A stretch of 64,000 nt of DNA from Holacanthus passer (lineage: Eukaryota; Chordata; Actinopteri; Pomacanthidae). A model generated the notes under the pieces. That model did no database searches and was not told the origin of the DNA. It was given only the letters and a program-made list of their open reading frames with translations. Location of the stretch: the NCBI GenBank assembly GCA_025331565.1, contig JAFREQ010000063.1, positions 2,040,501-2,104,500 of the forward strand. Reading direction: 5' to 3'. Position numbers and translations under genes: made by a program. The stretch's first letter is position 1. The number at the start of each line of letters is the position of its first letter. This document shows, piece after piece, positions 20,196 through 31,300 of the stretch.

Positions 20196-20213
20196 TGGGA
20201 GCTCGTCCAGGAT
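20196..20213 (+). other. Primer binding site for proline tRNA (endogenous retrovirus remnant)
   Basis: TGGGAGCTCGTCCAGGAT matches 16 of 18 positions of the proline-tRNA primer site used by murine leukaemia-type retroviruses. It sits two bases after the LTR end, exactly where reverse transcription would be primed. This makes a gammaretrovirus-like or related class I element the best guess. The following about 390 bp may be remnant leader; no coding region is recognisable. Confidence 0.7.
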
Positions 20214-20599
20214 TTTGAGATCATGCTTTAGTGGATATTTCTTTGGCTTATAGCTGAAACATTTCTGTCTGGGCCGCACAAAGTATGGGGTAGTTTTTCG
20301 TTGTCCATATAAACTGTATAGCATTTGAATTCACAGCTATTGATTCTAGTATCTTTGTGGACCTCCTCACATGAGGGCCATGTAGACTCAGTCCCCTTTC
20401 CCCCTCAGTCCTACGTCCCCAGTTGCACATGACATATTGAGATAAGGAAGATGTGCATGTTGGCTCCTCTGACTTACCCACAACACCTTCGAAGCTTTAC
20501 ATATATCTTTACAAAAGGCTTCTTCAGTGGCACGTTTCAGATTTGTGGGAGCATTAGGATAAGTTCTAGTTTGAGTACAGCCGTTCTGCCAAAGGATCT
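20214..20599. other. Sequence between primer binding site and LINE fragment, unassigned
   Basis: This follows the retroviral primer site but shows no gag-like frame. It may be degenerate retroviral leader, or host sequence joined by deletion. Nothing else is recognisable. Confidence 0.4.
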
Positions 20600-20816
20600 A
20601 ATTGAGGTGGCTATGCCTTCCTTTGGAGATTTCCAGGCTCATCCATCTAGTTGGAGACCTGGGGCAGACCCAGAATAAGCTGGAGAGATTATATACTGTA
20701 TCACATCAGGCTTGGGCACGCCTCGGGATCCCCCAGGAGGAGCTGGAAAACATCGCTGGGGGGAGGGATGTCTGAACTACCTTGCTTAGTCTGCAGCCAC
20801 TGCAACCCCAGATAAA
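20600..20816 (+). mobile_element. 3' fragment of a non-LTR retrotransposon (LINE)
   Basis: The words ggagacctggggcagaccca, gctggagagattatat, acgcctcgggatcccccagg and aggagctggaaaacatcgct follow the order of a LINE 3' end I remember as abundant in fish genomes. The frame is broken by substitutions. It is only the terminal piece, as expected for a 5'-truncated insertion. The family name (Rex1-like or another) is uncertain. Confidence 0.7.
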
Positions 20817-21497
20817 TATATTGGGTTTTATTTTGGTAGTTTTGATCATCATTTCTGCAGAAATGTGCTTTGTGAGAACACAGCAAATTAACAGCTGAAA
20901 TCTGGGGACATAGTGGTGTTGCTGCAACAAAGTCTACAGGGCCAACAAGCCAACAGTTTATCGAGGTTATCTAACAACCTTTATTTGGATGTAATGATTT
21001 TACTGTCTTTGTTTGCTCTTCCACAGAAGTATTGCTAATCTGATGGCTTGTTCCCCACCTGGCTGATCATCTGACTGCTTGTGATTTGTTTAGTTCCCAG
21101 AACTCAGCAGCTAATTTGAATAAAATGTGATTACTGACAGAAATTATGACCAAAACTTTGATGTCTTTGTGCAGCTCCAGAAAGAAGACAAAAAAAATGC
21201 ATTGCTTCTACTTTTGTGTGTTCTGGAAAGTTAATAAATGTTTAAACGTTTTCAATTCAGTGGTTTAAAATAAAATCATAGAAAGGATAAATAGCCAGCT
21301 ACAGACAAAGGAAAAATCAAGCAAAATGGGAGAGTGAGAAAGATGAAAGACAGAGACGGGCACAGAGAGGCGGCGAGACGGAAGAATGAAGAGATGGAGG
21401 TTAAAGGTCAAGAGGAGGGAGGAGAGGGCAGCAGTGATCCCAGTCAGCCCAGCCTTTTGAAGTGTGTGTGTCACTTCACTGTGTCTGTGTACATGAT

Positions 21498-21500
<3 letters not shown>

Positions 21501-21542
<42 letters not shown>
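21501..21542. repeat. (TG)n microsatellite
   Basis: Uninterrupted GT dinucleotides of about 42 bp. Confidence 0.98.
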
Positions 21543-21545
<3 letters not shown>

Positions 21546-21697
21546 CTCCTATGTACATGGTGTGTGGTCTGTTCATGTATGTGTGTGTCTTATCTCCCAT
21601 GCACAATAAATCTTGATCACCCAGAGAGTCTCTCTCTCCCTGAGCTCCCCTCCTGCTTGAACTGATAAAAGCCTCAGTCTGGGATTTGTGTCTGGAG

Positions 21698-21699
<2 letters not shown>

Positions 21700-21734
<35 letters not shown>
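21700..21734. repeat. (TG)n microsatellite
   Basis: Uninterrupted TG dinucleotides of about 35 bp. Confidence 0.98.
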
Positions 21735-21735
<1 letters not shown>

Positions 21736-22578
21736 TATACATTAATTGCATCTACCAGCATTATTATATTTTAAGTATAGTTCTAAATAAATGCTGAAAT
21801 AAGATCTGAAATTGCAAGACATTCATGGGGAGATCAGGAATGCTCATATAGTATAAACTCCAAAAAATATATTGTAGTTTATGAGATCCATCATTTGACT
21901 TCAAGATAACAGATACAAACAAAAATGAAGTGCTGCTTTGGCACAAAGTCATATAAATTATTGGAAAACACTGTAGGTTCCTTATCTACACAATGTTTGC
22001 TAAAGGGTAAGCTACTCACCAGTTTGCACTGACAGTGATTAGAAACAGCTGGTGGAGGCGATATCATATATTTTATTTATTTCCAGTGGGTCTTCCTGGT
22101 TTCAGAGATCTTTCTGACAAACTGGAATCCAAAAGGAAATCAAAGGTAATCAGACTCGATCCTGAAGTAGTGCAGTAATTACTGCAGTAATTCAGTCAGA
22201 CCCTTCCATACCTGATTAGACTGAATACATCAACCCTCCTTCTACCTCTAGATATTTAATCCAGGTTCTCCTCATTTTTGCCGTTTTGAACAAACAGCAG
22301 ATCACAATGCTACAGGAAGCGAAGTTAAGAAAAGGAAAAACTTTAAATTGCCAGTTGCAACTTAATTAGACCATTTGATCCGATTCATGGTGGAATTAAA
22401 GTTCTAGTGTGGTTTGTTTGCAAAGTTCTTTGGACGACCTCTGACAGAATCAGCTGGGTCTTTGAGGATGTTCTCTAAAATCATGTTCCACATTGAAATC
22501 AAGCCGTAGTCAGACTTTGATGTTTCTGCAGAATGAGTCATTTTAGACACTTTTCACATCTTCAAGTTTAGATTTGAG

Positions 22579-22857
22579 TTAAAGGTTCCCTGTGGAGTTT
22601 TCGACCTCGGGCACTGTGGAGGTAACGAGCCCAGATATGCTGCAGTGTGCCAAGAAAGATGGGGAAGAAGTAGGCTGCAAGATATTAAACAATGCTGGAT
22701 TTAAAATACTTAAATAATTACTTTGTAAATGTTTTATGAGGAAGGAAGTGCATTCGACAGGTTTGTTAGACCTGGAGGGTACATGTGATGATGAGTAACA
22801 CTGAATGTAAACATAACTTTTATTTGTTTACAAGAAAACTCCACAGGGCACATTTAA
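22579..22857. mobile_element. TTAA-flanked MITE with inverted terminal repeats (279 bp)
   Basis: The left end ttaaaggttccctgtggagt and the reverse complement of the right end, ttaaatgtgccctgtggagt, agree at 18 of 20 positions and continue to match (tttc) for four more bases. Both ends are bounded by TTAA (22579-22582 and 22854-22857). The interior has no coding capacity. TTAA target duplication points to a piggyBac-type mechanism, but the superfamily is an inference. Confidence 0.75.
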
Positions 22858-23091
22858 GATTTGAATCAGGTTTTAGTTCTGGTTTAGGATAAAGGTGTTG
22901 AGAAATGAAAACAGTCAGTACCATGTGTGCTGCTTCATTACATCAATGCTTTCAACCGAACCATATGTGTGTAACCCTATGTGGTACACACACACACACA
23001 CACAGATCTACATGTGTAATGTATACACACAGAGACCTATCTCCACAGTACAGCGTGTTCAAGCTATTGCAGTTGCTTAACTATAGATATG

Positions 23092-23136
<45 letters not shown>

Positions 23137-25198
23137 CTCTACTGACCCAATATCATAAAAAGAAATGGTTGAGGTCATGTCATGTTTGTCCATCGTTTCT
23201 AAGCCCACAAAATGGGCTACATTTACATTTTAGCCACAATATCTGACGCTGCTGGTTTTGTGCTTTAAAGGATTGAAAACATTTTTAGAGGAATAGTTCA
23301 ACGAGGGGTTATGGACTGTGGACTGTGTCTCGGTTCAGACCGTTTGTCAGGCAACCAGCAGAGACGGAGGGACCAGTCACTGGTTCCAATACTCACCATA
23401 CAACGGCAAAAATGTCCTTTTTAACTGTTCAAACAAAAACATATATAATGTGTCAACCAGTGAGATTTAGTGGTGCAGAAGGCAGTTTTTTTTTTTTTTT
23501 TTACCTTTGGACACAGGCTAATAGTTTCTATCTATTCCAAGTCTTTATGCTAAGCTAGGCTAACTGGCTTCTTGCAACACAAACATGCAAGTATTATTGA
23601 TTTACTGCTTTAATTTCTAGCCGTGCAGATCTGTTAATCATCTTCCAAGATCAATAATATGTTTGATTGTTTATATGTTGCTTATGTTCACCTGTCGGAT
23701 GATCCGCTGGATAAACACCATGAGTCTGTAAATATTCTGCTCAGGGCTATTTTGTGCCGGGTGCGTGTACTGTATGAGTGCAGTGTCAGACTCAGTGGTC
23801 AGTTTATCTGCTGACTTGTTTCCTTCCCGACTCGTCTGATTGGTCAGCGAGGGTCCAGCCCGTATTGTGGGACTCTGTTTGACGACTAATCCAGCTCCCA
23901 TTCAGTCAAATGAACTGTTGCTGCTGCTGATAGAAATCCCCCAGACTCCAGTTTTACCGACTTTCATGATGCTTTTGGGGGGATTCTGAGCAGGTTTAAT
24001 GACAAAGACATTGAAGACAAATGAGGTGTGGAGATGCTCAAGAGGAGGTGATAATGAATGTCAAGTGTACTGCATGAGTGAAGGCTTGTAAAGAAGTACA
24101 TTTTATTTCAACTTAAAAACCCAAGTTTCCCTTTAAAAGGTCAGTTAACTGAACGTTGTTGAATAATTGGTCTAAAGTCGCCTTGAGTTATGAAAATGTC
24201 GTACGTTTTCATTATATGAAAAGAAACAACCATGACTTATTCTAATATGTGGCAAAGACACACAGTAAGTTTTTTATCAAATGTGACTTCTGGAGAGTTT
24301 CAATGCTAAACCAGTGCTTTCTGGGAAGTCTGATCAGATTTTTTGAGAAACTTAATATGACTGGAGTTTCATGTCAGAACTTTAAGTGAAGTGGTCTGAA
24401 AAGAGAAACTAGAACAATGTTGAACTGACTTGTGAAGTGAACAGTACAGTGGACCTGATGAAGCAGACTGTTTATTGGACGACTTCATTTTCGTTCTTAT
24501 GTATTTTTGGTTCTTTTCTCCAACTTCTTTGCGTGTTCATGTTCACACTGGTCACAAACCACATTTGTCTTGGGACGTCAGATCTTCAGTTGAAGGCATC
24601 TTGGTTCTGTTATTATTCTGTCAGAGTTTGAGTAAACTGCAGGTCATTGTAACTGTGAGCGGACTTTGGTTTAAACCCACATCCTCAACCACCCATGATG
24701 CTGTTACTGTCAGATGTGAGAGACATATTGCAGATAGATTTCACTAAATTCCGGCCTGTATTTGTTGAGACAACAGCAGCTATCATCACTTGGCGAACTT
24801 CAATAATCAAAGGATCATATTTGTTATGAAGGCACTGAGACCAGACGCTTTGATCCTTAAAAAGGCAAGAAAACTTTCAGAGTCGGAGACAAAATAAACT
24901 GCACCACTGACAATGTCTGTCTCGTCTTTCTTGACTCAAAATCCTTATATCATCACAGAAAGTCCAACAGCAATAGACTCTCATCTCGTGCAGCCTAAAT
25001 ATTTAAGGTTCTCTGTGCCAAAAATGGTATCAACCCAGCTCCAAACAGCCTCCCAGTTCTCTGAGTCCCTGCTTACCTGACAGCTATGAACTCACATGCA
25101 TCGTCAGAGAGCGGTGCCTTCAAAACTGATTCATTAGGTGAAGAGACCTTTGACGTCTGGTTTGGTTTGAAGGGTGGTGGCATTATTTTTGGCCTTAT
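22858..25198. other. Intergenic, no gene seen
   Basis: It contains a short CA run (22986-23004), a TG microsatellite (23094-23132) and a T-run (about 23487-23502). No convincing exon or transposon was found; the frames are short and of random composition. Confidence 0.7.
23094..23132. repeat. (TG)n microsatellite
   Basis: Uninterrupted GT dinucleotides of about 39 bp. Confidence 0.98.
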
Positions 25199-25731
25199 AC
25201 TACTGATTCCAAAAAGGTTTGGACGCTGTGTAAGACGTAAATAAAAACAGGATGAAGTCATTTGCAAAAAACTGTGTTTACTGACAACAGTTTTACAAAG
25301 TGTTCCTGAGCCCATGTAGTAACATCCATTATACAATCCTGTGTTTGCGTGTTGAACCTCTCTCCGTCCTCGCTTGTGAACGACTGAGTCTTTCCAGGAT
25401 GAACCTTTCATACCCAATCATGATACTATCACCTGTTACCAATGAACCTGTTTACCTGTGGAATGATCCAAACAGGTGTTTTTGGATCAGTCCACAACTT
25501 TCACAGTCTTTTGTTGCTCCTGTCCCAACTTTTTTGAATCATGTTGCTGCCATCAAATTCAGAATAAGCAGATATTTACAAAAATCAATGAAGTTGATGA
25601 GGTCAAACATTAAATATATTGTCTTTGTACTGTTTTCAATTGAGTCTATGTCAAAAAGGATTAGCAAATGATCACATTCTGTTTTATTTGTTTTACACAG
25701 TGTCCCAACTTTTTTGGAATCAGGGTTGTAG
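25199..25731 (-). mobile_element. Non-autonomous Tc1/mariner-like element, copy 1
   Basis: One end has ctgattccaaaaaggtttgg and the other cccaacttttttggaatcag followed by ggttgtag, which are near inverted complements. The interior shares long near-identical words with 50897-51399 in the opposite orientation. The sequence resembles a fish element whose complete copies, as I recall, encode a Tc1-type transposase. No transposase is present here. The frame at 25300-25671 is not a gene. Confidence 0.7.
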
Positions 25732-27650
25732 CTGGCATCACTGAAACAGTATAAATTAGTATAATGCACTGACAGATGGCAAATTGCTTGGCACTCAGGT
25801 CATATATCAGTGCTGAAAACAGATCATGTCCCAGTGTTGTTCAGTGTCGGTGCATCATGCAGGTTCACGAACCAACAGGTTTGGGAGCTACAGCTACTGG
25901 TTCACATAATTCTAGCATGTGTTTTTTGTTGTAGTTTGTATTATCCTATAGTACTTTGTGGTACTTCACAGTAGTTTGTAGTTCTGTGCAGGCAGAGATC
26001 ATCAGAAACATTTATGATCCATGTCTTCCTCCTCATGTCCTCAGACTGAACAATCAGCTTCATATGGGACAAAACTTTGCTTTACTGGAGTTTTTGTTAT
26101 TTAAGTATCTAATCAGCCAGTAAACAGAGATGGGAGATGGAATAGAGACATGGAGCAACTCCTCTGTGTAACACTGTTTAAAGTTTAACCGCTTTGCTAC
26201 AGCACACTGAACCCTGGACCATAAGCACACACACATGGTTTACAACTGTAGCAGCCCTGTACTGTGTGTGTGTGTGTATGTGTGTGTGTGCGTGCGTGCG
26301 TGCATGCAGGGTCCAGTGCAATGTTTGTTGCTCTACTTTATCTATTGACCTCCGGAAGTATTTGTGATTCTGTCTACACACACAGTGAGTGATAAGGCCA
26401 GGAAGAGAGTGTGGACACAGGATGTTGAGTTAACACTGGGACAACACGAGAGCAGCTTATCACACGGAGAAGCAGCCAGAACACAAGTGGCAGCCTGGTG
26501 GACCCAAACTGGTGTGTGAGGAAGCCACTTACATTACAGAGCTCATCCTTTGTACTGTCTTAACACACCAGTAAAAAAATGTGACTACTCCATGAATATG
26601 CTCACACTCAATTGGCTGGTTTATGGTAGTTGGGAAAATGCAAATATGCTTGAAATATCAGTCCAGTACCTACCTAGTGAGTCCTTGTGAGTCAATGGAA
26701 GAGAGAGGAGGTGAGACCTCTGGGAGGTCGTGGTAGATATTCAACATCTCAGAGGGTCAAATATTGCAGTATTTTCTACTGTTGTGCAAAGAGTTTGATT
26801 AAACCAGTTATTCCACAAGGCTGTCATGTTTCCATCCCTTCTGTCATCAAATATTTTTTCTTAGAGTAGGTTTAACCCTTACATATTATTTATATTACTT
26901 AATATTATGGAAAGTTGTTTGTTTTCCAGTTTGATTGATGACAAAAGTTTAAGAGAGCACAAAAGAAACGCTGAGCACTACTCAAACTCTGCAAGTCAAC
27001 ATTTGATAGTGCACTGGCCCGGATTCATGACAGAAAAATCAGGTTCAAGTCATGCAATCATGTGCACGCTTGTTTCTGATTCTGATCTCCCAATTTTATG
27101 CAGCAGTTTTGGCAGTTTCCGAGAACCTGAGATCGCAAGAGGTCCGCCAATCATTTTTTACCAACAACACACCCTCATCCAGTTATTTACTTACTCAAAG
27201 TTAAAGTCTGCACAAGGAAAGCAGCTTTTGAATATATTGCTTATTCAGTCTCAAGGTGTGGTAAGCAAATTCCAGTCCACCATGATCGTGCAGGTGCAGG
27301 TGTGTGTTCCTGCTGAAGGATCGAGTCCATTACAGGGCTCTGTGGCATCTAATGACACATCCTCAGCTGTAGTAGGTTTAGTGATAACTGTCTAAGTTAA
27401 TCAATGCAATCTCTTGTTTGCCCACTGAAGCTGAAATCACTGGCTCACCTGGTAGATCAACAGTCGTGTACTCTATGTAGTAAACAAGCACATAAACTAG
27501 GAAAAAAAAATATGACGAGACCAATCAAGGGCTCAGTAATCAGGAACCATTCCTGCACAAAATGTGAGGTGGCAGCTGCACAAAAATCTGCCATCTCTGT
27601 CCTGCTTTTTAAAATGAAGACATCCTAATTTAAAAACTTAAAATATCTTG

Positions 27651-27652
<2 letters not shown>

Positions 27653-27710
<58 letters not shown>
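27653..27710. repeat. (TG)n microsatellite
   Basis: Uninterrupted GT dinucleotides of about 58 bp, among the longest in the window. Confidence 0.98.
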
Positions 27711-27711
<1 letters not shown>

Positions 27712-28334
27712 GGAGACAGACGTACTTTGACTGGGACAGTCTGCTACAGACTGGATCAGATAACATCAGATGACAACTCAAGGTCACAGGCGACGCAGCA
27801 CCCCGAAACAGTAGACACCCCCCGCCAGGCGTCTACAGTTACCCCACAGGGCCGAAACAGAGACAAATGGAGCTCGTAGTAATATCTACTAAAGACTATA
27901 TTTAAGATATCCATTAGTTTCTTTTTCTCTTGCTGCAAATGCATCCAGGAAAGAACAGATTTTTGTACATATTTGATTAAGAGTAAATAAAGTTTGAGAC
28001 ATCATTCCTTAAAAAATAAAGAGTAAAAGGTTCTGGTCATTCTTTCTCTCCTTAAACCAAATACTCCAAACAGATTTAATTATTCTATAAATATCATGCA
28101 GTGAAGCACATAAAAAGCTCATATTGGGATATTGTTAGAGGCCCCGGCATCCTGAGCTGCACATGCAGACAGGAGGGGCCCCATAACTCTGGTTTCCCCT
28201 CCGCCCGTCTCCGCTGCCGCCGACTGGCCCTCGTTATTTATTGCTCTGTAATTTCTGCAGACTAATTGATTTGGCTCGGCTTTCAGGCTGCAGGGAGGCA
28301 GGAAGTCAGGCAAGCAAGAGGTTAAGAGAGAGGA

Positions 28335-28336
<2 letters not shown>

Positions 28337-28374
<38 letters not shown>
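28337..28374. repeat. (TG)n microsatellite
   Basis: Uninterrupted GT dinucleotides of about 38 bp. Confidence 0.98.
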
Positions 28375-28377
<3 letters not shown>

Positions 28378-31300
28378 AGAGAGTGTCAGTGAGATGAAGG
28401 GATAAAAAGAAGCGTGTTTCTTATAGATGGAAAGATTAATATGTGAGAACAAAGTTGAGGAAGAGGGGACGAGTGTGTGTGACAGAAAAGGAGTGTGTGT
28501 TGGAACATATGTTGCATGTCACATACTGTATTTACTGCTGGTCTCTGTTTGTCTACAGGAAGTAAATAAAGTTTCTGAAAATAGATATAAACTCTCTCTA
28601 AATATTTGTGAGATATAAAGTAGGGATGGATATTATTATTTGTTATTGTGACATATTTTATCAATACCAGGACTGATTATTGATACCAGTACTTGTCTGT
28701 GCTCTTAGTGATACTCCTCTATAGTTTTAGACCTGGTCTACTTGAGGAGGAAGTACAGCAGAGGAGGATAAACAGTGAAGAGATATATTACACAAGTGTC
28801 CATATAAAATTAGTAAAACTCCACAGAGCAGAGAGCGACAAACTGAAGCCAACCTCCAAAATATGACATCTAGTAAATCCGATTTTGAAAACCATGTAAG
28901 GATCCTTCCATTCCATTTCTGATGGACAAAACTACAAAAACAAGCTGTAATAAACTGCAATTATCCTTTAAAATCTGTTCTGTTACTAACTGGTGAGATT
29001 ACCTGAACATTCAGTCTGCAAATGGATTTTATCATGAAATGAAAACACCAGCTATGTGGACCGCATGAAAACACACTGAAAACAACCCAAAGGCTTCAGT
29101 TTACTTTTGAAAATAATAAGCAGGAATGTAAAGTTAAACATTAATTATATGTAATTAGCAGTAAATGAGGCAAAACACACAAAGACCCATGAACGGTCCT
29201 TCAAGCCAAACTAAGCAGCATTTTAGCTGCGGCTTTCAGTCAGCATTAGATTTCTACAATTTATAGCCCCGTGCTAAGTGCTTTCAGGTCAGAAAATGAG
29301 GGTCCAATGAAATTATCCCCCAGACAACACTTAGCAAAGGTCAGTGGCCGAGATCAGCCTGCTCTATGTAAAGAGCATCAGTGAGCTGCTGTCCAGCTGG
29401 TCGTCAACAGAAGGCTTTCAGGGGACACTGTCACACCCTGAAGCCCAAACTGCCCCCCCAGGCCTCATTTCAGACAGCAGGTGGAAGAGACACAAAATCA
29501 ATCCACCATCCCAACCTCCTGATGGGGTATGATGTATGTGTTTCATATTGCAAATATCAATAAAATTGTATGTTCTTTTATGTGTTTATTAAGGGTGATT
29601 AGCTCTCTGCAGAATCCTCCTTGTTGTTTGGATTCATCTCTCAAACTGTTTTTCTGTAAATCAAACTATTTACTATAAACGCTCCATTCAATGACTTAAG
29701 TGTCTCTGACTGAATTATATTTACATTCAACTAGTTCACTTTGGCAAATACATGTTGCAGGAAACATAATGCCACTGAAGTTGTTTATATCAAGACAAAA
29801 AGGAAACATTCAAATTGACCAGATCTGTAAACCATTCACTTCTGTCAACGTCTGTTCATGACTATATATTACTAGATATTTCACTGAACTGTAATTCTGT
29901 CTGAAACACTGATTAAACTACAATCTTATTGGTGGTGGTGGTAGTTGTTGTTGTTATGGGGCGTCCACCATAGATGTTTCATAGACTTGTGGAGTCTAGA
30001 GGACAGAATTCCATATAATAACTTCCACAATTGAAATTTCAGACCAAGTCCATGATTAACTGATAGAATAATAAAGTGACTCTAGATGTAATGTACTAAC
30101 TCAAAACGTACACTAAGAATGGGCATAACTGGCATTTAACCTTCAGGTAAAACATCAAACTGTAATTTTTGATACATTTTGTTTTTTTATGAATCAAACA
30201 AGCAAGATATAATATCTTTATTAGTGAGCTTTAGATGTGCTGGCAGACAACAGGACGGTCATTATGCTAAGATAAGCTAACAATGTCCCAGGTCCAGCTA
30301 CGTATTAAATGCGCAAATATGAGAGTGTTATCGAGCTTCTCATCTAACTCTCAACAAGAAAGGAAATGTTGAACTCTTTCATTAAATGTGCTGTTTGTTT
30401 TATTTTCAGGTTTGCATGAGAAATCACTGCGCAAAGACATTCCTCACTTTATTCCAAAGGCAGACATCTGCTGCAGGAGTGAAACTGTTTACCTTTGAGC
30501 TGTTGCACAGCTTAAGTTGGATTTGATGAAAAAAAAGTGAAGCTTCTCGTCTTAATGTCTCCCAGGAGTCTTGATATATTTCCTAATGAGAGCAGTTGCC
30601 GATGCTGCGTTGTCAGGTGTCAGCAGAGAGGTCACGCAAACATTAGTAAAACTGTCAGAGCCTCAGCATCTGTTGCGTGTGTGTGTCGTGTTACAGACGA
30701 CGACATGCATGAAGAGCAAGTCTGTATGAGAGTAAGAAAATCAGTCTGAGAGAATTAGAGAAAAAAAAGGTTTGTGTCTCTGAATCTGAAGGAGGCAGAA
30801 AAATGTGTGAATAATCCAATCCAACCCAAAACTGCTGCCTCTTTTTAATGGGGAAGAACTTCTGGATCTGAACCCAGACACGCTGGTGCTGGCTAGACTT
30901 CTGCAACAGTCGGGCCAAAGTCTCTTTAGGTGGAAAAATAAAGGATTTAATAACATAAGTGACAGCTACTGGACTGAGTGGGGCATTTTGTGAATGAAAG
31001 CTCTGAGTCTGGAGCCTGAAAACAAATAAAGGGGTTTGATTTAAAGTGTTGTTTTGATATCAAGACACTTCTTTTTCAAAGAAAATTACATAATGTGATG
31101 GGGTTTGTTTAGACTGGACATAATCCTAAAAGGACATGATCCCTCACTGGCTTCCCGCACAGTAACACAGCCAGTCGTATTCATTGGATTGCATGTTTAA
31201 CTCCATGTAAAACTCCATCAGAACTTCTTGCCGGACAGTCGAACAGCTTCATAAACCCTCCTCCCTCCACATCTGTGCCCAAACGTTTCTGAAACAGCTG

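Larger units (their letters stand above)
20817..22578. other. Intergenic, no gene seen; two TG microsatellites
   Basis: The stretch is A/T-rich with a purine-rich block at 21330-21430 and TG repeats at 21501-21542 and 21700-21734. The short frames across the repeats are Cys/Val or His/Thr low-complexity products. Confidence 0.7.

Noticed and set aside
21265..21765. Interspaced TG/CA blocks that might suggest an array
   Set aside because: They are simple dinucleotide microsatellites with no direct-repeat and spacer structure; CRISPR arrays are not expected in an animal genome.
25300..25671. Frame whose start resembles another frame at 50949-51194 (shared SYPIMILSPVTNEPVY)
   Set aside because: The similarity comes from two copies of a non-coding DNA transposon read in equivalent frames, not from paralogous genes.
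26907..27395. 162-residue + strand frame
   Set aside because: No recognisable domain, no splice context and ordinary residue composition; a frame of this length is expected by chance in 64 kb.
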